DNA from: JAICJR01 sp036494715
GTDB lineage: Bacteria; Actinomycetota; Thermoleophilia; Solirubrobacterales; Thermoleophilaceae
Direction of reading: 5' to 3'
DNA length: 64,000 nucleotides
Assembly (NCBI GenBank): GCA_036494715.1
Contig: DASXNY010000016.1
Location: 1-64,000, forward strand
Part shown: positions 16,764 to 25,999 of the stretch, in pieces
How positions within the stretch are numbered: the first letter of the stretch is position 1
How the letters are laid out: each line of letters opens with the position of its first letter
The notes under the pieces: generated by a model
Database searches by the model: none
The model's input: the letters and a program-made list of their open reading frames with translations, nothing else
Told to the model about the DNA's origin: nothing
Made by a program: the position numbers and the translations under genes

Positions 16764-17489
16764 ATGTTCTTTCCTAACAGAGTCACGAAATGGATCGCGG
16801 CCGGCGGAGCCGCGCTTGCCGTTGCAGGGGGTGCTTTCGGGATCGTCAGCGCGACCTCCAGCAGCGGTGGCGCGACAACCGCCCATGCAGCGACGGCTGC
16901 GTCCAGCGCCTCCGCCGGACGTTTCGGATCCGGTGGAGGGGGATCAAACGCTCGCTCCGGCCCCGCCGCGGGTGGCACATCTGGGAATGTCACCAGCGTT
17001 TCCGGGTCGGGCTTTACGCTGGAGACGGCGGCGGGTCAGAAGGCGACGGTCAAGGTGACATCCTCGACGGCGTATCAGAAGGGGACCCAGTCGTCGTCGG
17101 CGAACGCCGTGTCCACGGGCGACGCTGTCCTCGTGCTGGGAACTACGGACGGTACGACGGTCACCGCCTCACAGGTCATCGTCCAACCGCCGAGCAGCGG
17201 GCCGGCACCCTCATGGGCGGGGAAGGCGATCCCGTTTGCGCGCGGTACGCAAAGCGCCTCAAAACAGGCTGGTCAGGTCCCGGCAAGCTACACGGAGGGG
17301 TCCGGCACGATCGTGAGCGGAGCCGCAGCCAACCAGGCCACCAGAGCTGCGTTGGCGGTCTACTCCGGCGGGATTGTCGACCGTGTCGTGCAGCTCAGCA
17401 ACGGCGAGCACGAGGTCCACTACATAGGCGTCAACTGGCCCCATCACATCTTTGTCAACCAGGACTTCAAAGTGGTGGGCGCCGACTAG
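16764..17489 (+). CDS. secreted or anchored DUF5666-containing protein
   Basis: 241 residues from ATG 16764, with AAGGAG 7 bases upstream. A longer in-frame start at 16629 lies inside the preceding hairpin and is rejected. An N-terminal hydrophobic segment (about residues 9-32) acts as signal or anchor. A Ser/Gly-rich linker leads to a DUF5666 beta domain (about 70-140: GNVTSVSGSGFTLETAAG onward). The C-terminal 60 residues (GGIVDRVVQLSNGEHEVHYI, HHIFVNQDFKVVGAD) match an unnamed module common in actinobacterial envelope proteins. Function is unknown. It is a single gene, preceded by the hairpin at 16631. Confidence 0.82.
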   Translation: MFFPNRVTKWIAAGGAALAVAGGAFGIVSATSSSGGATTAHAATAASSASAGRFGSGGGGSNARSGPAAGGTSGNVTSVSGSGFTLETAAGQKATVKVTSSTAYQKGTQSSSANAVSTGDAVLVLGTTDGTTVTASQVIVQPPSSGPAPSWAGKAIPFARGTQSASKQAGQVPASYTEGSGTIVSGAAANQATRAALAVYSGGIVDRVVQLSNGEHEVHYIGVNWPHHIFVNQDFKVVGAD

Positions 17490-17639
17490 CTGGGTCGTAG
17501 CCGCACTCAACATGGGGCCGAGACGATCGTCCGGTCGCACTGACGACCCCCGACGGACCGACACCGGCGGCTGCTTCGGCGCCGGCGGCAGCCTGCCGTG
17601 GTGACTGACGGTGCTCGGGCGGCAAGGCGGTGTTGGGAC

Positions 17640-18128
17640 CTAGCGAGAAACCCCAGCCGCGGCTTCATGTGCCAGCGCCTGCTGCAGTGACTCGGGTTCG
17701 GCGTGGACGATCAGCACCGGAATCGGGCTGTGATTCACGATGTAGTGGCTGACGCTGCCGAGCAGCGCGGAGCGGACCGCTCCGCGGCCACGCGAGCCCA
17801 TCACGATGAGATCGTGATTCCCGTCGCGGATCTCCTCCGCCAGCGCCGGCCGGATCGGCTCACGGGTGACGACAGTCCTCACGGGGACGTTGTCGGGCAC
17901 GCGCTCGGAGGCCTGGGCGACGATCTCCTCGGCTTCCGTCTCGAGCTCGGGAGGCAGGCTCGCGGCAGCGGCTGCGCCGGGGCCGTAGCTCGCCCACGGC
18001 GTCAGCTGGGCGACCCCGGTCAGAATCGTGAGGCGACCGTCCCAAGCTCGCGCTAGATCGATCGCCTGTGTCAATGCGGCGTCGGCGTCAGCGGATCCGT
18101 CAACGCTCACCAGAATGTCCTGAAACAT
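17640..18128 (-). CDS. universal stress protein (UspA family, ATP-binding type)
   Basis: 162 residues from ATG 18128, with GAGGAG upstream (AGAGGAGCGACCATG). Single Usp domain: N-terminal DILVSVDGSADADAA, and the ATP-binding loop MGSRGRGAVRSALLGSVSHY with the G-2x-G-9x-G(S/T) pattern. Such proteins bind ATP and support survival under stress; many actinobacterial members sit in dormancy regulons. It is the first of several small stress-type genes on this strand. No DosR-like box was looked for beyond the immediate upstream region. Confidence 0.93.
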   Translation of the reverse strand: MFQDILVSVDGSADADAALTQAIDLARAWDGRLTILTGVAQLTPWASYGPGAAAAASLPPELETEAEEIVAQASERVPDNVPVRTVVTREPIRPALAEEIRDGNHDLIVMGSRGRGAVRSALLGSVSHYIVNHSPIPVLIVHAEPESLQQALAHEAAAGVSR

Positions 18129-18278
18129 GGTCGCTCCTCTCGGTGGTACGTCGGTCCCTCGCAGGGATCGGTTTCGGATCAAGGACGGATGGCGAGGCGC
18201 ATCACGAGATGGCCAGCGCAAAGCTGACCATCCCGCGCCCTCGTCCCGCCCGGCGATATCGCCGCCGGTGCCAGCTCA

Positions 18279-18434
18279 TCACGCGGCCTCGGGCGCCAGC
18301 TGCAGGCGGCGCAGAAATTGAGCCGCCCGCCACTTCGAGCCGATCCCTCGGTAGCGGGCGAGCTCGCGGCCGTTCGTCAGGTAAACGCCCCAACCGTCTC
18401 CGGTGGGTCTGATCATCACGGCGAGTGCGCTCAT
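18279..18434 (-). CDS. small conserved-looking protein of 51 residues
   Basis: ATG 18434 is preceded by AAGGAGG with 5 bases spacing, an excellent ribosome-binding site. The product has a short beta-hairpin-like part (PTGDGWGVYLTNGRELARY) and a basic amphipathic helix at the end (KWRAAQFLRRLQ). I recognise no named family, though DUF2188-like small proteins have a similar size and GGW core. It lies between the universal stress protein and the next small gene. A stress-linked role is only suggested by context. Confidence 0.65.
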   Translation of the reverse strand: MSALAVMIRPTGDGWGVYLTNGRELARYRGIGSKWRAAQFLRRLQLAPEAA

Positions 18435-18484
18435 GGGGTCCTCCTTGAGGACTGGACAACAAGATTGGTCGGCGGCGCCACGGG

Positions 18485-18853
18485 TCACGCTCCTGCCGGC
18501 AGCGGCCGCGCGGCCGTGGCTGCTCGTTCGCGCAGCCACTCGTAGCTGCCGGGCGCGTCGCTGTCGCACACGTCCTGCCAGCCGGCGAGGTCGCGCTCGA
18601 GCGTCTCCGCGTCCACTCGCGCGAGGACAAAAAGTCGATCGTCGGCGCCGCTGTCACCGTGGCGGACCGCGTACAGCTCGCCGGTGTCGGCGACCCAGGC
18701 CACCCGGTAGGACTCCCCGTCTCGCGCGCGCCAGTGGAGGCCGATATCGCGTTCGCTGGAGCGTGCGCGCCGCCGGTCCTCTCTGTAGAAGGAGCGCAGC
18801 GAAGCATCCACCTCGGGGGCTCGGAGCTGCTCTAGGCGGGATCGTTGCCTCAT
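18485..18853 (-). CDS. hypothetical protein divergent from the MarR regulator
   Basis: 122 residues from ATG 18853. An in-frame start at 18940 would run through the MarR promoter and start codon and is rejected. The product is hydrophilic with many Arg, Glu and Asp. Its core WRARDGESYRVAWVADTGELYAVR suggests a small beta-sheet domain, with helical ends. No family was recognised. An upstream -35/-10 pair (18892-18864) would place transcription start only a few bases from the ATG. AAGG lies within that stretch. It may be regulated by the divergent MarR protein. Confidence 0.6.
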   Translation of the reverse strand: MRQRSRLEQLRAPEVDASLRSFYREDRRRARSSERDIGLHWRARDGESYRVAWVADTGELYAVRHGDSGADDRLFVLARVDAETLERDLAGWQDVCDSDAPGSYEWLRERAATAARPLPAGA

Positions 18854-18863
18854 GCAAATCGCT

Positions 18864-18892
18864 ACCTTAGGGAATTCATTGTCATTTGTCAA
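18864..18892 (-). promoter_or_regulatory. sigma-70-like promoter with GTCA repeats between the MarR gene and its divergent neighbour
   Basis: On the minus strand, TTGACA (18892-18887) and TAAGGT (18869-18864) are 17 bp apart. On the plus strand the same stretch reads ATTGTCA, TTTGTCA, ATTGTTG as three tandem 7-base units (18878-18898). It is strikingly AT-rich for this genome and lies in the 67-bp divergent gap, so it is a likely MarR operator. Confidence 0.5.
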
Positions 18893-18920
18893 TTGTTGTC
18901 CGAAAGGGTAGAGTTGCCAC

Positions 18921-19433
18921 ATGGCGGTTGATCCGGTCACGGAAAAAGCCTTGCGGGCGCATCCCTGTTTCCTGCTCGCCCACCTCGGGCGAGTCGCAAA
19001 GCGGCGCTACGCCGACGCCCTCGAGCCGACCGGACTGAAGGGGCCCGAGGCATTCGCCCTGATGCGCCTCCGCGAGCTCGGGCCGATCAGTCAGCAGGAG
19101 CTCGCCGACACGCTCGATCTCGACCCGAGCAAGCTCGTCGCCCTGCTCAACGAGCTCGAGAGCGACGGCCTCGCCGAACGGCGCCGAGACCCCTGTGATC
19201 GCCGTCGCCACATCGTCGAGATCTCGCCCCGCGGCCACGAGCGGCTCGCCGATGCCGACCGAGTGATGGCCAACTTCGAGGTCGAGTTCTTCTCCGGGCT
19301 GGCTCCCGACGAGCTCCACGAGCTGCAGCGCCTACTCGCCCGCGTGGCACAGCGGGTCGCATGCGATGAGATCGGGTCCCCGCTGGAAGACACTCGGCCC
19401 GAGAGCGACGCGGCCGAGGGCGTAGCCACCTAG
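18921..19433 (+). CDS. MarR-family transcriptional regulator
   Basis: 170 residues. The winged helix-turn-helix spans about residues 38-108: LGPISQQELADTLDLDPSKL is the DNA-reading helix-turn-helix, and AERRRDPCDRRRHIVEIS forms the wing with the usual DxR basic pattern. Helical ends provide the dimer interface. Cys16 and the wing cysteine (about residue 92) could be redox sensitive, as in OhrR-type MarR proteins, but this is only a possibility. AAAGGG lies 12 bases before the ATG, a weak site. The DUF899 gene follows on the same strand after 160 bp. Confidence 0.92.
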   Translation: MAVDPVTEKALRAHPCFLLAHLGRVAKRRYADALEPTGLKGPEAFALMRLRELGPISQQELADTLDLDPSKLVALLNELESDGLAERRRDPCDRRRHIVEISPRGHERLADADRVMANFEVEFFSGLAPDELHELQRLLARVAQRVACDEIGSPLEDTRPESDAAEGVAT

Positions 19434-19593
19434 AGGCGACATCCCGCCGTTCGAGCGTTCGCGGCTGCCCGCTCGCCGGCCGGCGGCGCGTTGCCGCCCC
19501 GGGGGTGAACTGCCCAGCCGTCACATGGCGATGAGTTCGCCGCGAGACGGCGGTCATCAGGAGCATCACGGAACGACCCCGAGAGGAGAGCCC

Positions 19594-20325
19594 ATGGGTA
19601 TCGCGTTTCCAAGCGAGTCAGCGGAGTACCGGACCGCCCGCGATCGGCTGCTGGACCGAGAGATCGAACTGCGCCGGGCGACGGAGGCGGTGGCCGCGGC
19701 CAGGCGCGAGCTCCCGCCCGGCGGAGTCCCGCCCGATGACTACGTCTTCCAGGGAGCGGAAAGCGACGGCACGCCGACCGAGGTGAGACTTTCGGAGCTG
19801 TTCGCGCCGGGCAAGAACTCGCTGGCGATCTACAGCTTCATGTATCCGCGCGACCCCGGTGACCCGCGCCCAGGCCCGGCGAGCGGACAGACAGCGCGCT
19901 TGCCACTCGGGGAGGGTCCCTGCCCATCGTGCGTTGCTCTCCTCGACCAACTCGACGGCGCGGCGGAGCACGCGAGCCAGCACCTCAACCTCGCGGTGGT
20001 CGCGAAGGCGCCGCTGCCCCGTCTGGTCGGCTTCGCCAAGGAGCGTGGCTGGCGGCGGCTGAGGCTGTTGTCCTCGGCTGCCAACACCTACAACCGGGAC
20101 TACCACGCCGAGACCGCTGAGGGAGCACAAAGGCCGATGCTCACCGTGTTCCACCGCGACGGCGAAACGATCCGCCACTTCTGGAGCTCGGAGCTCTTCT
20201 ACGCGCCCTGGGACCCCGGGCAGGATCCACGCCACGTCGGCACACTCGAGCCGCTCTGGAACCTGTTCGACCTGACGCCAGAGGGGCGCCCGCCCGACTG
20301 GGATGAGCAACTGAGCTACGGCTGA
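19594..20325 (+). CDS. DUF899 thioredoxin-like protein
   Basis: 243 residues from ATG 19594 (GAGAGGAG upstream; a start at 19525 is less supported). The DUF899 family has a thioredoxin-like fold. The family's CxxC is present as CPSC near residue 112 (GEGPCPSCVALLDQL). Other family blocks are visible: FMYPRD, ANTYNRDYHAE, DGETIRHFWSSELFYAPWDPGQDPRH. Biochemical function is not established; a dithiol reductase or peroxide-related role is likely from the fold. It follows a MarR gene with two cysteines, so redox control is possible. Confidence 0.88.
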   Translation: MGIAFPSESAEYRTARDRLLDREIELRRATEAVAAARRELPPGGVPPDDYVFQGAESDGTPTEVRLSELFAPGKNSLAIYSFMYPRDPGDPRPGPASGQTARLPLGEGPCPSCVALLDQLDGAAEHASQHLNLAVVAKAPLPRLVGFAKERGWRRLRLLSSAANTYNRDYHAETAEGAQRPMLTVFHRDGETIRHFWSSELFYAPWDPGQDPRHVGTLEPLWNLFDLTPEGRPPDWDEQLSYG

Positions 20326-20400
20326 TCCGATAAGCCATGCCTCGCCGGTGATCTGTGACTCCGCTCGATCCCCTCGCGCGGGGGCATTACGTTCAGACGG

Positions 20401-21153
<753 letters not shown>

Positions 21154-21155
21154 CC

Positions 21156-22442
21156 GTGCCCGGCGGCTCTCGACGCCGCTCGCTCGGGCTCGGCCGGCGC
21201 TTCGGGTTCGTCGCGGTGGCGTATGCCCTCGCCGTGGCGATGCTCGGCACCACGTTGCCGACCCCGCTGTATGTGATCTACCAGCACGAGTTCGGCTTCT
21301 CGGAGCTGATGGTCACGGTGATATTCGCCACCTACGCGGCCGGCGTCATCGCCGCCCTGCTGCTCTTCGGGCGTATCTCGGATCAGATCGGTCGGCGGCG
21401 CGCTCTCCTGCCGGGGCTGGCGCTCTCGGCTCTGAGCGCCGTGGCATTCCTGCTGGCGAACGGGGTTGGGCTACTGCTCGCCGGTCGGGTCCTCTCGGGG
21501 CTCTCCGCAGGCATCTTCACCGGCACCGCGACCGCGACGCTTCTGGACTTCGCGGCGCCGCAGGCGCGTAGCCGGGCCACGCTCGTCGCCACGATGGCCA
21601 ACATCGGCGGCCTGGCGTGTGGTCCGCTGCTGGCGGGCCTGCTCGCCGAGTTCGCGGGAGCGCCCATGAGGCTCAGCTTCTGGGTCGACCTCGCTTTGCT
21701 CGCGCCCGCCGTGGCGCTCGTGTGGGCGATCCCCGAAACCGTGCGGATCGAAGACCCCGTGCGCTGGCGTCCGCGGCGGCCCCGGCTTGCTGCGGAGGTG
21801 CGACCTACGTTCCTGCGCGCCGCGCTGGGTGCCTTCGCGGGATTCGCGGTGCTCGGGCTGTTTGCCGCCGTCGCGCCGGCCTTCCTCGGGCAGATCCTCG
21901 GCGTCGAGAACCACGCGACTGTCGGCCTCGTTGTCTTCACGGTCTTCGCCTCTTCACTAGCGGGTCAGACGGCGCTCCGGGGAGTGTCGGGCGACGTGGC
22001 GTTTGCCGTCGGCTGCATCGCGCTGATGGTGGGCGTGGGGCTCGTCGGGGTCGCGCTCGCCCTTTCGTCGCTCGCCGCACTTGTGGCGGGCGCCGTCGTG
22101 GCCGGCGTCGGGCACGGACTGAACTTTCGCGCGGGGCTCGCGGCGATCAACGAGGCCACGCCGCCGGAGCGCCGGGCGGAGGTTGCATCGAGCTTCTTCG
22201 TCGTCGCCTACGCGGGGATCTCGGCGCCGGTTCTGGGCGTCGGGCTGGTCGCTGAGCTTGTCGGCCTGCGAGCCGCGAGCCTGATCTTCGTCGCAATCGT
22301 TGCCCTGCTCGCAATGACGGACCTGGTGCTCGTGCTGCGGCGCAGCCCCAGCCGATCCGGCGAGACGTGCGATGACCGTCCGCCTTCCCGCCAACGGCCG
22401 GGCGTAGACTCCGTCGAGTGGGTGCCAGTCCATCGGTCGTGA
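21156..22442 (+). CDS. major facilitator superfamily transporter
   Basis: 428 residues from GTG 21156, two bases after the protease stop. About twelve hydrophobic segments. The loop between helices 2 and 3 has GRISDQIGRRRALLPG, the MFS signature. Sequence around YVIYQHEFGFSELMVTVIF resembles drug/sugar efflux members of the DHA1-like set, but substrate is not deducible. The stop overlaps the possible GTG start of the OsmC-like gene at 22439. Confidence 0.88.
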   Translation: MPGGSRRRSLGLGRRFGFVAVAYALAVAMLGTTLPTPLYVIYQHEFGFSELMVTVIFATYAAGVIAALLLFGRISDQIGRRRALLPGLALSALSAVAFLLANGVGLLLAGRVLSGLSAGIFTGTATATLLDFAAPQARSRATLVATMANIGGLACGPLLAGLLAEFAGAPMRLSFWVDLALLAPAVALVWAIPETVRIEDPVRWRPRRPRLAAEVRPTFLRAALGAFAGFAVLGLFAAVAPAFLGQILGVENHATVGLVVFTVFASSLAGQTALRGVSGDVAFAVGCIALMVGVGLVGVALALSSLAALVAGAVVAGVGHGLNFRAGLAAINEATPPERRAEVASSFFVVAYAGISAPVLGVGLVAELVGLRAASLIFVAIVALLAMTDLVLVLRRSPSRSGETCDDRPPSRQRPGVDSVEWVPVHRS

Positions 22443-22873
22443 GTCGTGGCCGGGTTTCGTGGCTTACCCATCCGCCGGCGGGGGTCGCGCGGGTGAGCGT
22501 GGACAGCGACGCTTTCGGCCATCTGCCGGTGTCGCTGGCGGACCGCGAGCCGATCCCTCACGAGGCCACCCCCGGCGAATTGCTCGCGATCGCGTACGGG
22601 ATGTTTCTCGCCGTGGCCCTATCGGAGGACCTGATGGACGCCGACAAGCCGGCGGATCAGATCGTCGTGGAGGCCGCGTGCGAATTCGCGGGCCCGGCCG
22701 GCCATCGGCAGCTGGCGACGCTCGAGCTCAGCGTGTTTGGTCGTGTACCCGCGCTGGAGGAGCGAGGTTTCCGCGAAGCGGTCACGGCGGCGCGAGCCGA
22801 CGCTCTGCGCGCGGTCGGCGCTCGTGAGGATCTGCCGGGACGGCTCGACGCCGTTCTCGAGTCGCCCGGCTAG
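22418..22873 (+). CDS. OsmC-like protein lacking both catalytic cysteines
   Basis: 151 residues from GTG 22418. A GTG at 22439 that overlaps the upstream stop (GTGA) is an alternative start. The fold is OsmC/Ohr: an N-terminal beta sheet, the core helix ATPGELLAIAYGMFLAVAL, then beta strands and a second helix (GFREAVTAARADALRAVG). In true peroxidases the core helix carries Cys (HAACF-like) and the second helix region has a second Cys. Here both are absent and the protein contains only one Cys, elsewhere. It cannot reduce peroxides by the known mechanism, so a binding or structural role is likelier. It is convergent with the GH65 gene (4-bp overlap). Confidence 0.75.
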   Translation: MGASPSVVSRGRVSWLTHPPAGVARVSVDSDAFGHLPVSLADREPIPHEATPGELLAIAYGMFLAVALSEDLMDADKPADQIVVEAACEFAGPAGHRQLATLELSVFGRVPALEERGFREAVTAARADALRAVGAREDLPGRLDAVLESPG

Positions 22874-25224
22874 GGCTTCCGTCGGCGGCGCGCGGGCGCG
22901 CGTCCGGGAGGCTGCACCGGGGGCTCGCGCCGCGCGGGTGGTGGGATCGGGCGAGTCACCGGCTTCCCGGATTCGGCCGTCAGCTGTTCCCCGTGATGCG
23001 TGAGGTCCAGAGGCGGCCCGTCGTCAAGCGAGTAGGTGGCCTCCCGTGACCGGACGTCCACTCGGAGCCGCCGCCCGCGGAAGCCAAGTCGAAAGCACAC
23101 GCGGGTCAGCGCGAGCGGCAGACGGGGAGTGAAACTGAGTGTGCCGTCGTGGTCGCGCATGCCGCCGAAACCGGCGACGGCGGCGATCCAAGCTCCGGCC
23201 AGCGAGGCGATATGGAGCCCGTCGCGCGTGTTGTGCTCGAGGTCGTCGAGGTCGATCAGCGCGGCCTCGCCGAAGTAGTCGTAGGCCAGCTCCAGGTATC
23301 CCACCTCCGCGGCAATCACCGCCTGGGTGCAAGCGGACAGCGACGAGTCGCGCACCGTCAGTGCCTCGTAGTAGTCGAAGTCGCGCGCCTTCTCCTCGTC
23401 GCTGAAGGCGTCGCCGCGCAGGTGCAGCGCGAGGACGAGATCCGCTTGCTTGATCACCTGCTTGCGGTACAGGTCGAAATACGGAACGTGCAGCAGCAGC
23501 GGATAGCGGTCGGGCCACGCGCTCTCGAAGTCGAAGCGCTGGTGCTGCGTAAACCCTTCCGCTTGCGCGTGCACCCCGAGCTCCTCGTCGTACGGCACCA
23601 TGACCGCGTCGGCCGCGTCGCGCCAAGCGGCCGTCTCCTCCGGGTCCACACCGAGCTGCGCGGCCAGGTCGGGGTGACGCGTGGCGGCGTCTGCCGCGGC
23701 GCGCAGATTTCGCTCGGCCATCAGGTTCGTGTAGATGTTGTTGTCGGCGATCGCGCTGTACTCGTCCGGGCCGGTCACTCCGTCGATGCGGAAGCGGCCG
23801 GCGCCGTCGTGGTGTCCAAGCGAGCGCCACAGCCGCGCGGTGTCCACCAGCAGCTCGACACCCGTCTCGCGCTCGAAGTCCATGTCATCGGTCGCGCCCT
23901 GATAGCGGATGACCGCGTCGGCGATGTCCGCGTTGATGTGGAACGCGGCCGTCCCGGCGGGCCAGTAGCCGGAGCACTCCTCCCCGCGGATCGTCCGCCA
24001 CGGGAACGTCGCGCCCTCGAGGCCCAGCACGACCGCGCGCTCCCGCGCGGCATCAAGCGTGGAGTGGCGCCAGCGCAGCGCATCACGGGCAGCGTGCGGG
24101 ATCGTGTACGACAGCACCGGCAGCACGAACGTCTCGGAGTCCCAGAAGGTGTGGCCGTTGTAGCCGGTCCCCGTCAGTCCCTTGGCCGGGATCGCGCGCT
24201 GCTCCGCTCGCGCGGCGGCCTGCAGGCAGTGGAACATGGAAACGCGCACGGCAAGCTGCAGCTCGGTATCGCCCTCGATCTCCACGTCCGCGCCCGCCCA
24301 GAAGTCGTCGAGATAGGAACGCTGGCCGTCCACCAGCCCGTCCCAGCCGGTGTGGCCCGCCTCGGCCACGGCGGCCCGGACTTGGTCCCTGAGCGCCGGG
24401 AGCGAGCGGTGCCTGGACCACCCGTAGGCGAGCAGCTTGACCACCTGCAGCCGCTGGCCGGTGCCGAGATCGGCGGCAATTGTGACCCGCGCATCGTCGG
24501 TGAGGCTCTCGGAGCTCGTCGCGGTTCCCGGCGGACCGTCGACTATGTGGTCCATGCACGCCGCCACCAGCAGCCCACTCGCGATAGTGGAGTGGACCAG
24601 CAGAGCGGCGAGGTCGCGGTTCACCGCCCATTCGGCTTTCAGCCCCGCGCCTGTCGCGCCCGCCACCCGCGGATCGTCGGTCTGTGTCGGGAGCGGCTCG
24701 TTGGTAACCAGCTCGGACTGCACCACCACGCGCACGGGGTCGTCGATGGGCTCGACCTCGTACAGGATCGCGGCCACCCCGCGCTGCGCGAACGAGACGA
24801 CCCGGGTGGAGCTGACACGCACACCCTTGCCGGCGGGGGAGATCCATTCGGCCGTGCGCCGGAGCACGCCGCCGCGCAGATCGAGCACCCGCTGGTGGCT
24901 GCGCAGCCGCCCGTAGCGCACGTCGAACGGCTCGTCGTCCACCAGCAGGCGGATGACCTTTCCATTGGTCACGTTCACCAAGGTCTGGTTGGCCTCCGGA
25001 TAGCCGTAGCCGCCCTCCGGGTAGGGCAGGTCCTGCACCTCGTAGAACCCGTTGAGATAGGTGCCCGGCAGCCCGTACGGCTCGCCCTCGTCGAGGTTGC
25101 CCCGCAGGCCGATGTGACCGTTCGAGAGCGCGAACACGGATTCGGTCTGGGCGAGGCGCTCGAGGTCGAGCCCAGTCTCGCGCAGGATCCATGGCTCGAT
25201 CTCGAACGCGGGGTGGTCGATCAT
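22870..25224 (-). CDS. glycoside hydrolase family 65 protein (alpha-glucobiose phosphorylase or trehalose hydrolase type)
   Basis: 784 residues, typical for GH65. The N-terminal beta-sandwich contains VFALSNGHIGLRGNL. The (alpha/alpha)6 barrel has GYNGHTFWDSETFVLP and GVTGPDEY, whose Glu (about residue 488) is the general acid. KQADLVLALHL lies near the phosphate-binding loop. Family members phosphorolyse maltose, trehalose or kojibiose to beta-glucose 1-phosphate, or hydrolyse trehalose in mycobacteria. The coupled beta-phosphoglucomutase upstream (ATGA overlap) favours phosphorolysis, since that enzyme uses beta-glucose 1-phosphate. The C-terminal 35 residues are a Pro/Arg-rich tail. The exact disaccharide is not deducible. 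Confidence 0.9.
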   Translation of the reverse strand: MIDHPAFEIEPWILRETGLDLERLAQTESVFALSNGHIGLRGNLDEGEPYGLPGTYLNGFYEVQDLPYPEGGYGYPEANQTLVNVTNGKVIRLLVDDEPFDVRYGRLRSHQRVLDLRGGVLRRTAEWISPAGKGVRVSSTRVVSFAQRGVAAILYEVEPIDDPVRVVVQSELVTNEPLPTQTDDPRVAGATGAGLKAEWAVNRDLAALLVHSTIASGLLVAACMDHIVDGPPGTATSSESLTDDARVTIAADLGTGQRLQVVKLLAYGWSRHRSLPALRDQVRAAVAEAGHTGWDGLVDGQRSYLDDFWAGADVEIEGDTELQLAVRVSMFHCLQAAARAEQRAIPAKGLTGTGYNGHTFWDSETFVLPVLSYTIPHAARDALRWRHSTLDAARERAVVLGLEGATFPWRTIRGEECSGYWPAGTAAFHINADIADAVIRYQGATDDMDFERETGVELLVDTARLWRSLGHHDGAGRFRIDGVTGPDEYSAIADNNIYTNLMAERNLRAAADAATRHPDLAAQLGVDPEETAAWRDAADAVMVPYDEELGVHAQAEGFTQHQRFDFESAWPDRYPLLLHVPYFDLYRKQVIKQADLVLALHLRGDAFSDEEKARDFDYYEALTVRDSSLSACTQAVIAAEVGYLELAYDYFGEAALIDLDDLEHNTRDGLHIASLAGAWIAAVAGFGGMRDHDGTLSFTPRLPLALTRVCFRLGFRGRRLRVDVRSREATYSLDDGPPLDLTHHGEQLTAESGKPVTRPIPPPARREPPVQPPGRAPARRRRKP

Positions 25225-25964
25225 CTCGCCTCGAGCAGCTCGGAGAGATCCTCGACCACGATGTCGGCCCCATGTTCGCGCAGAGCGTCCGCCTGGCCCA
25301 CCCGATCGACCCCGACCACGAAGCCAAAGCTCCCGGCTTTGCCGGCGGCCACCCCTGCGAGCGCGTCCTCGAACACGGCGGCCTGCCGCGGATCGGTGCC
25401 GAGTGCCTCCGCGCCGGCCAGGAACGTGTCCGGTGCCGGCTTGCCCCTCAGATGCCGGCGCTCGGCCACCTCGCCGTCGATCCGGGCCTCGAACAGATCC
25501 TCGATGCCAGCCGCCTGGAGCACCTCCCGGCAGTTCGTGCTCGACGAGACCACCGCCCGGCGCAGGCCCGCGGCCTGGGCGGCGCGCACGTAACGCACCG
25601 AGCCCTCATAGGCCTCGACCCCGCGCTCGTGGATGAGCCGCAGCACGAGCTCGTTCTTCCGGTTGCCGAGGCCATCGATTGTTTCGGCGTCCGGGGAGTC
25701 GCCCGGATCTCCTCGCGGCAAGTCGATCCCTCGCGACTGGAGGAACGACTGGACGCCCTCGTAGCGGGGCTTGCCGTCGACGTATTCGTCGTAGTCCGCC
25801 TTCGCGTCGAACGGGACGAACTGCTCGCCCGAGCTCGATGCGCGGTCGAGCAGATAGGAGTCGAACATCGCCTTCCAGGCGGCCGCGTGTACCGCCGCCG
25901 TCTTGGTGAGCACGCCGTCGAGATCGAACAGGCAGGTCTTCACGCCGTCAGGAAGTCCCAGCAT
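25221..25964 (-). CDS. HAD-superfamily beta-phosphoglucomutase-like enzyme
   Basis: 247 residues. HAD motif I is FDLDGVLT, with the nucleophile and acid/base Asp pair as in beta-phosphoglucomutase. Motif II is VVSSSTN, the Lys region is LRGKPAPDTFLAGAE, and motif IV is AVFEDALAGVAAGKAG. The helical cap lies between residues 20 and 110. The expected reaction is beta-glucose 1-phosphate to glucose 6-phosphate. It is translationally coupled to the GH65 gene downstream, so the pair would feed a disaccharide into glycolysis at the cost of phosphate rather than ATP. No clear ribosome-binding site precedes ATG 25964. Confidence 0.9.
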   Translation of the reverse strand: MLGLPDGVKTCLFDLDGVLTKTAAVHAAAWKAMFDSYLLDRASSSGEQFVPFDAKADYDEYVDGKPRYEGVQSFLQSRGIDLPRGDPGDSPDAETIDGLGNRKNELVLRLIHERGVEAYEGSVRYVRAAQAAGLRRAVVSSSTNCREVLQAAGIEDLFEARIDGEVAERRHLRGKPAPDTFLAGAEALGTDPRQAAVFEDALAGVAAGKAGSFGFVVGVDRVGQADALREHGADIVVEDLSELLEAR

Positions 25965-25999
25965 CTGACGGCCAGCCTACGCTGCGGGCGCTGTCGAGC

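Noticed and set aside
17490..17639. GC-rich interrupted repeats after the DUF5666 gene
   Set aside because: Partial complementarity only; no clean stem or T run to support a terminator.
18860..18866. A single GGTAGCG heptamer (minus strand) upstream of the gene at 18485-18853
   Set aside because: Only one copy, inside the -10/ribosome-binding region, with no 11-bp partner; not counted as a BTAD regulator site.
23149..25593. 814-codon plus-strand frame opposite the GH65 gene
   Set aside because: Antisense shadow caused by GC-rich third codon positions; no recognisable domain.
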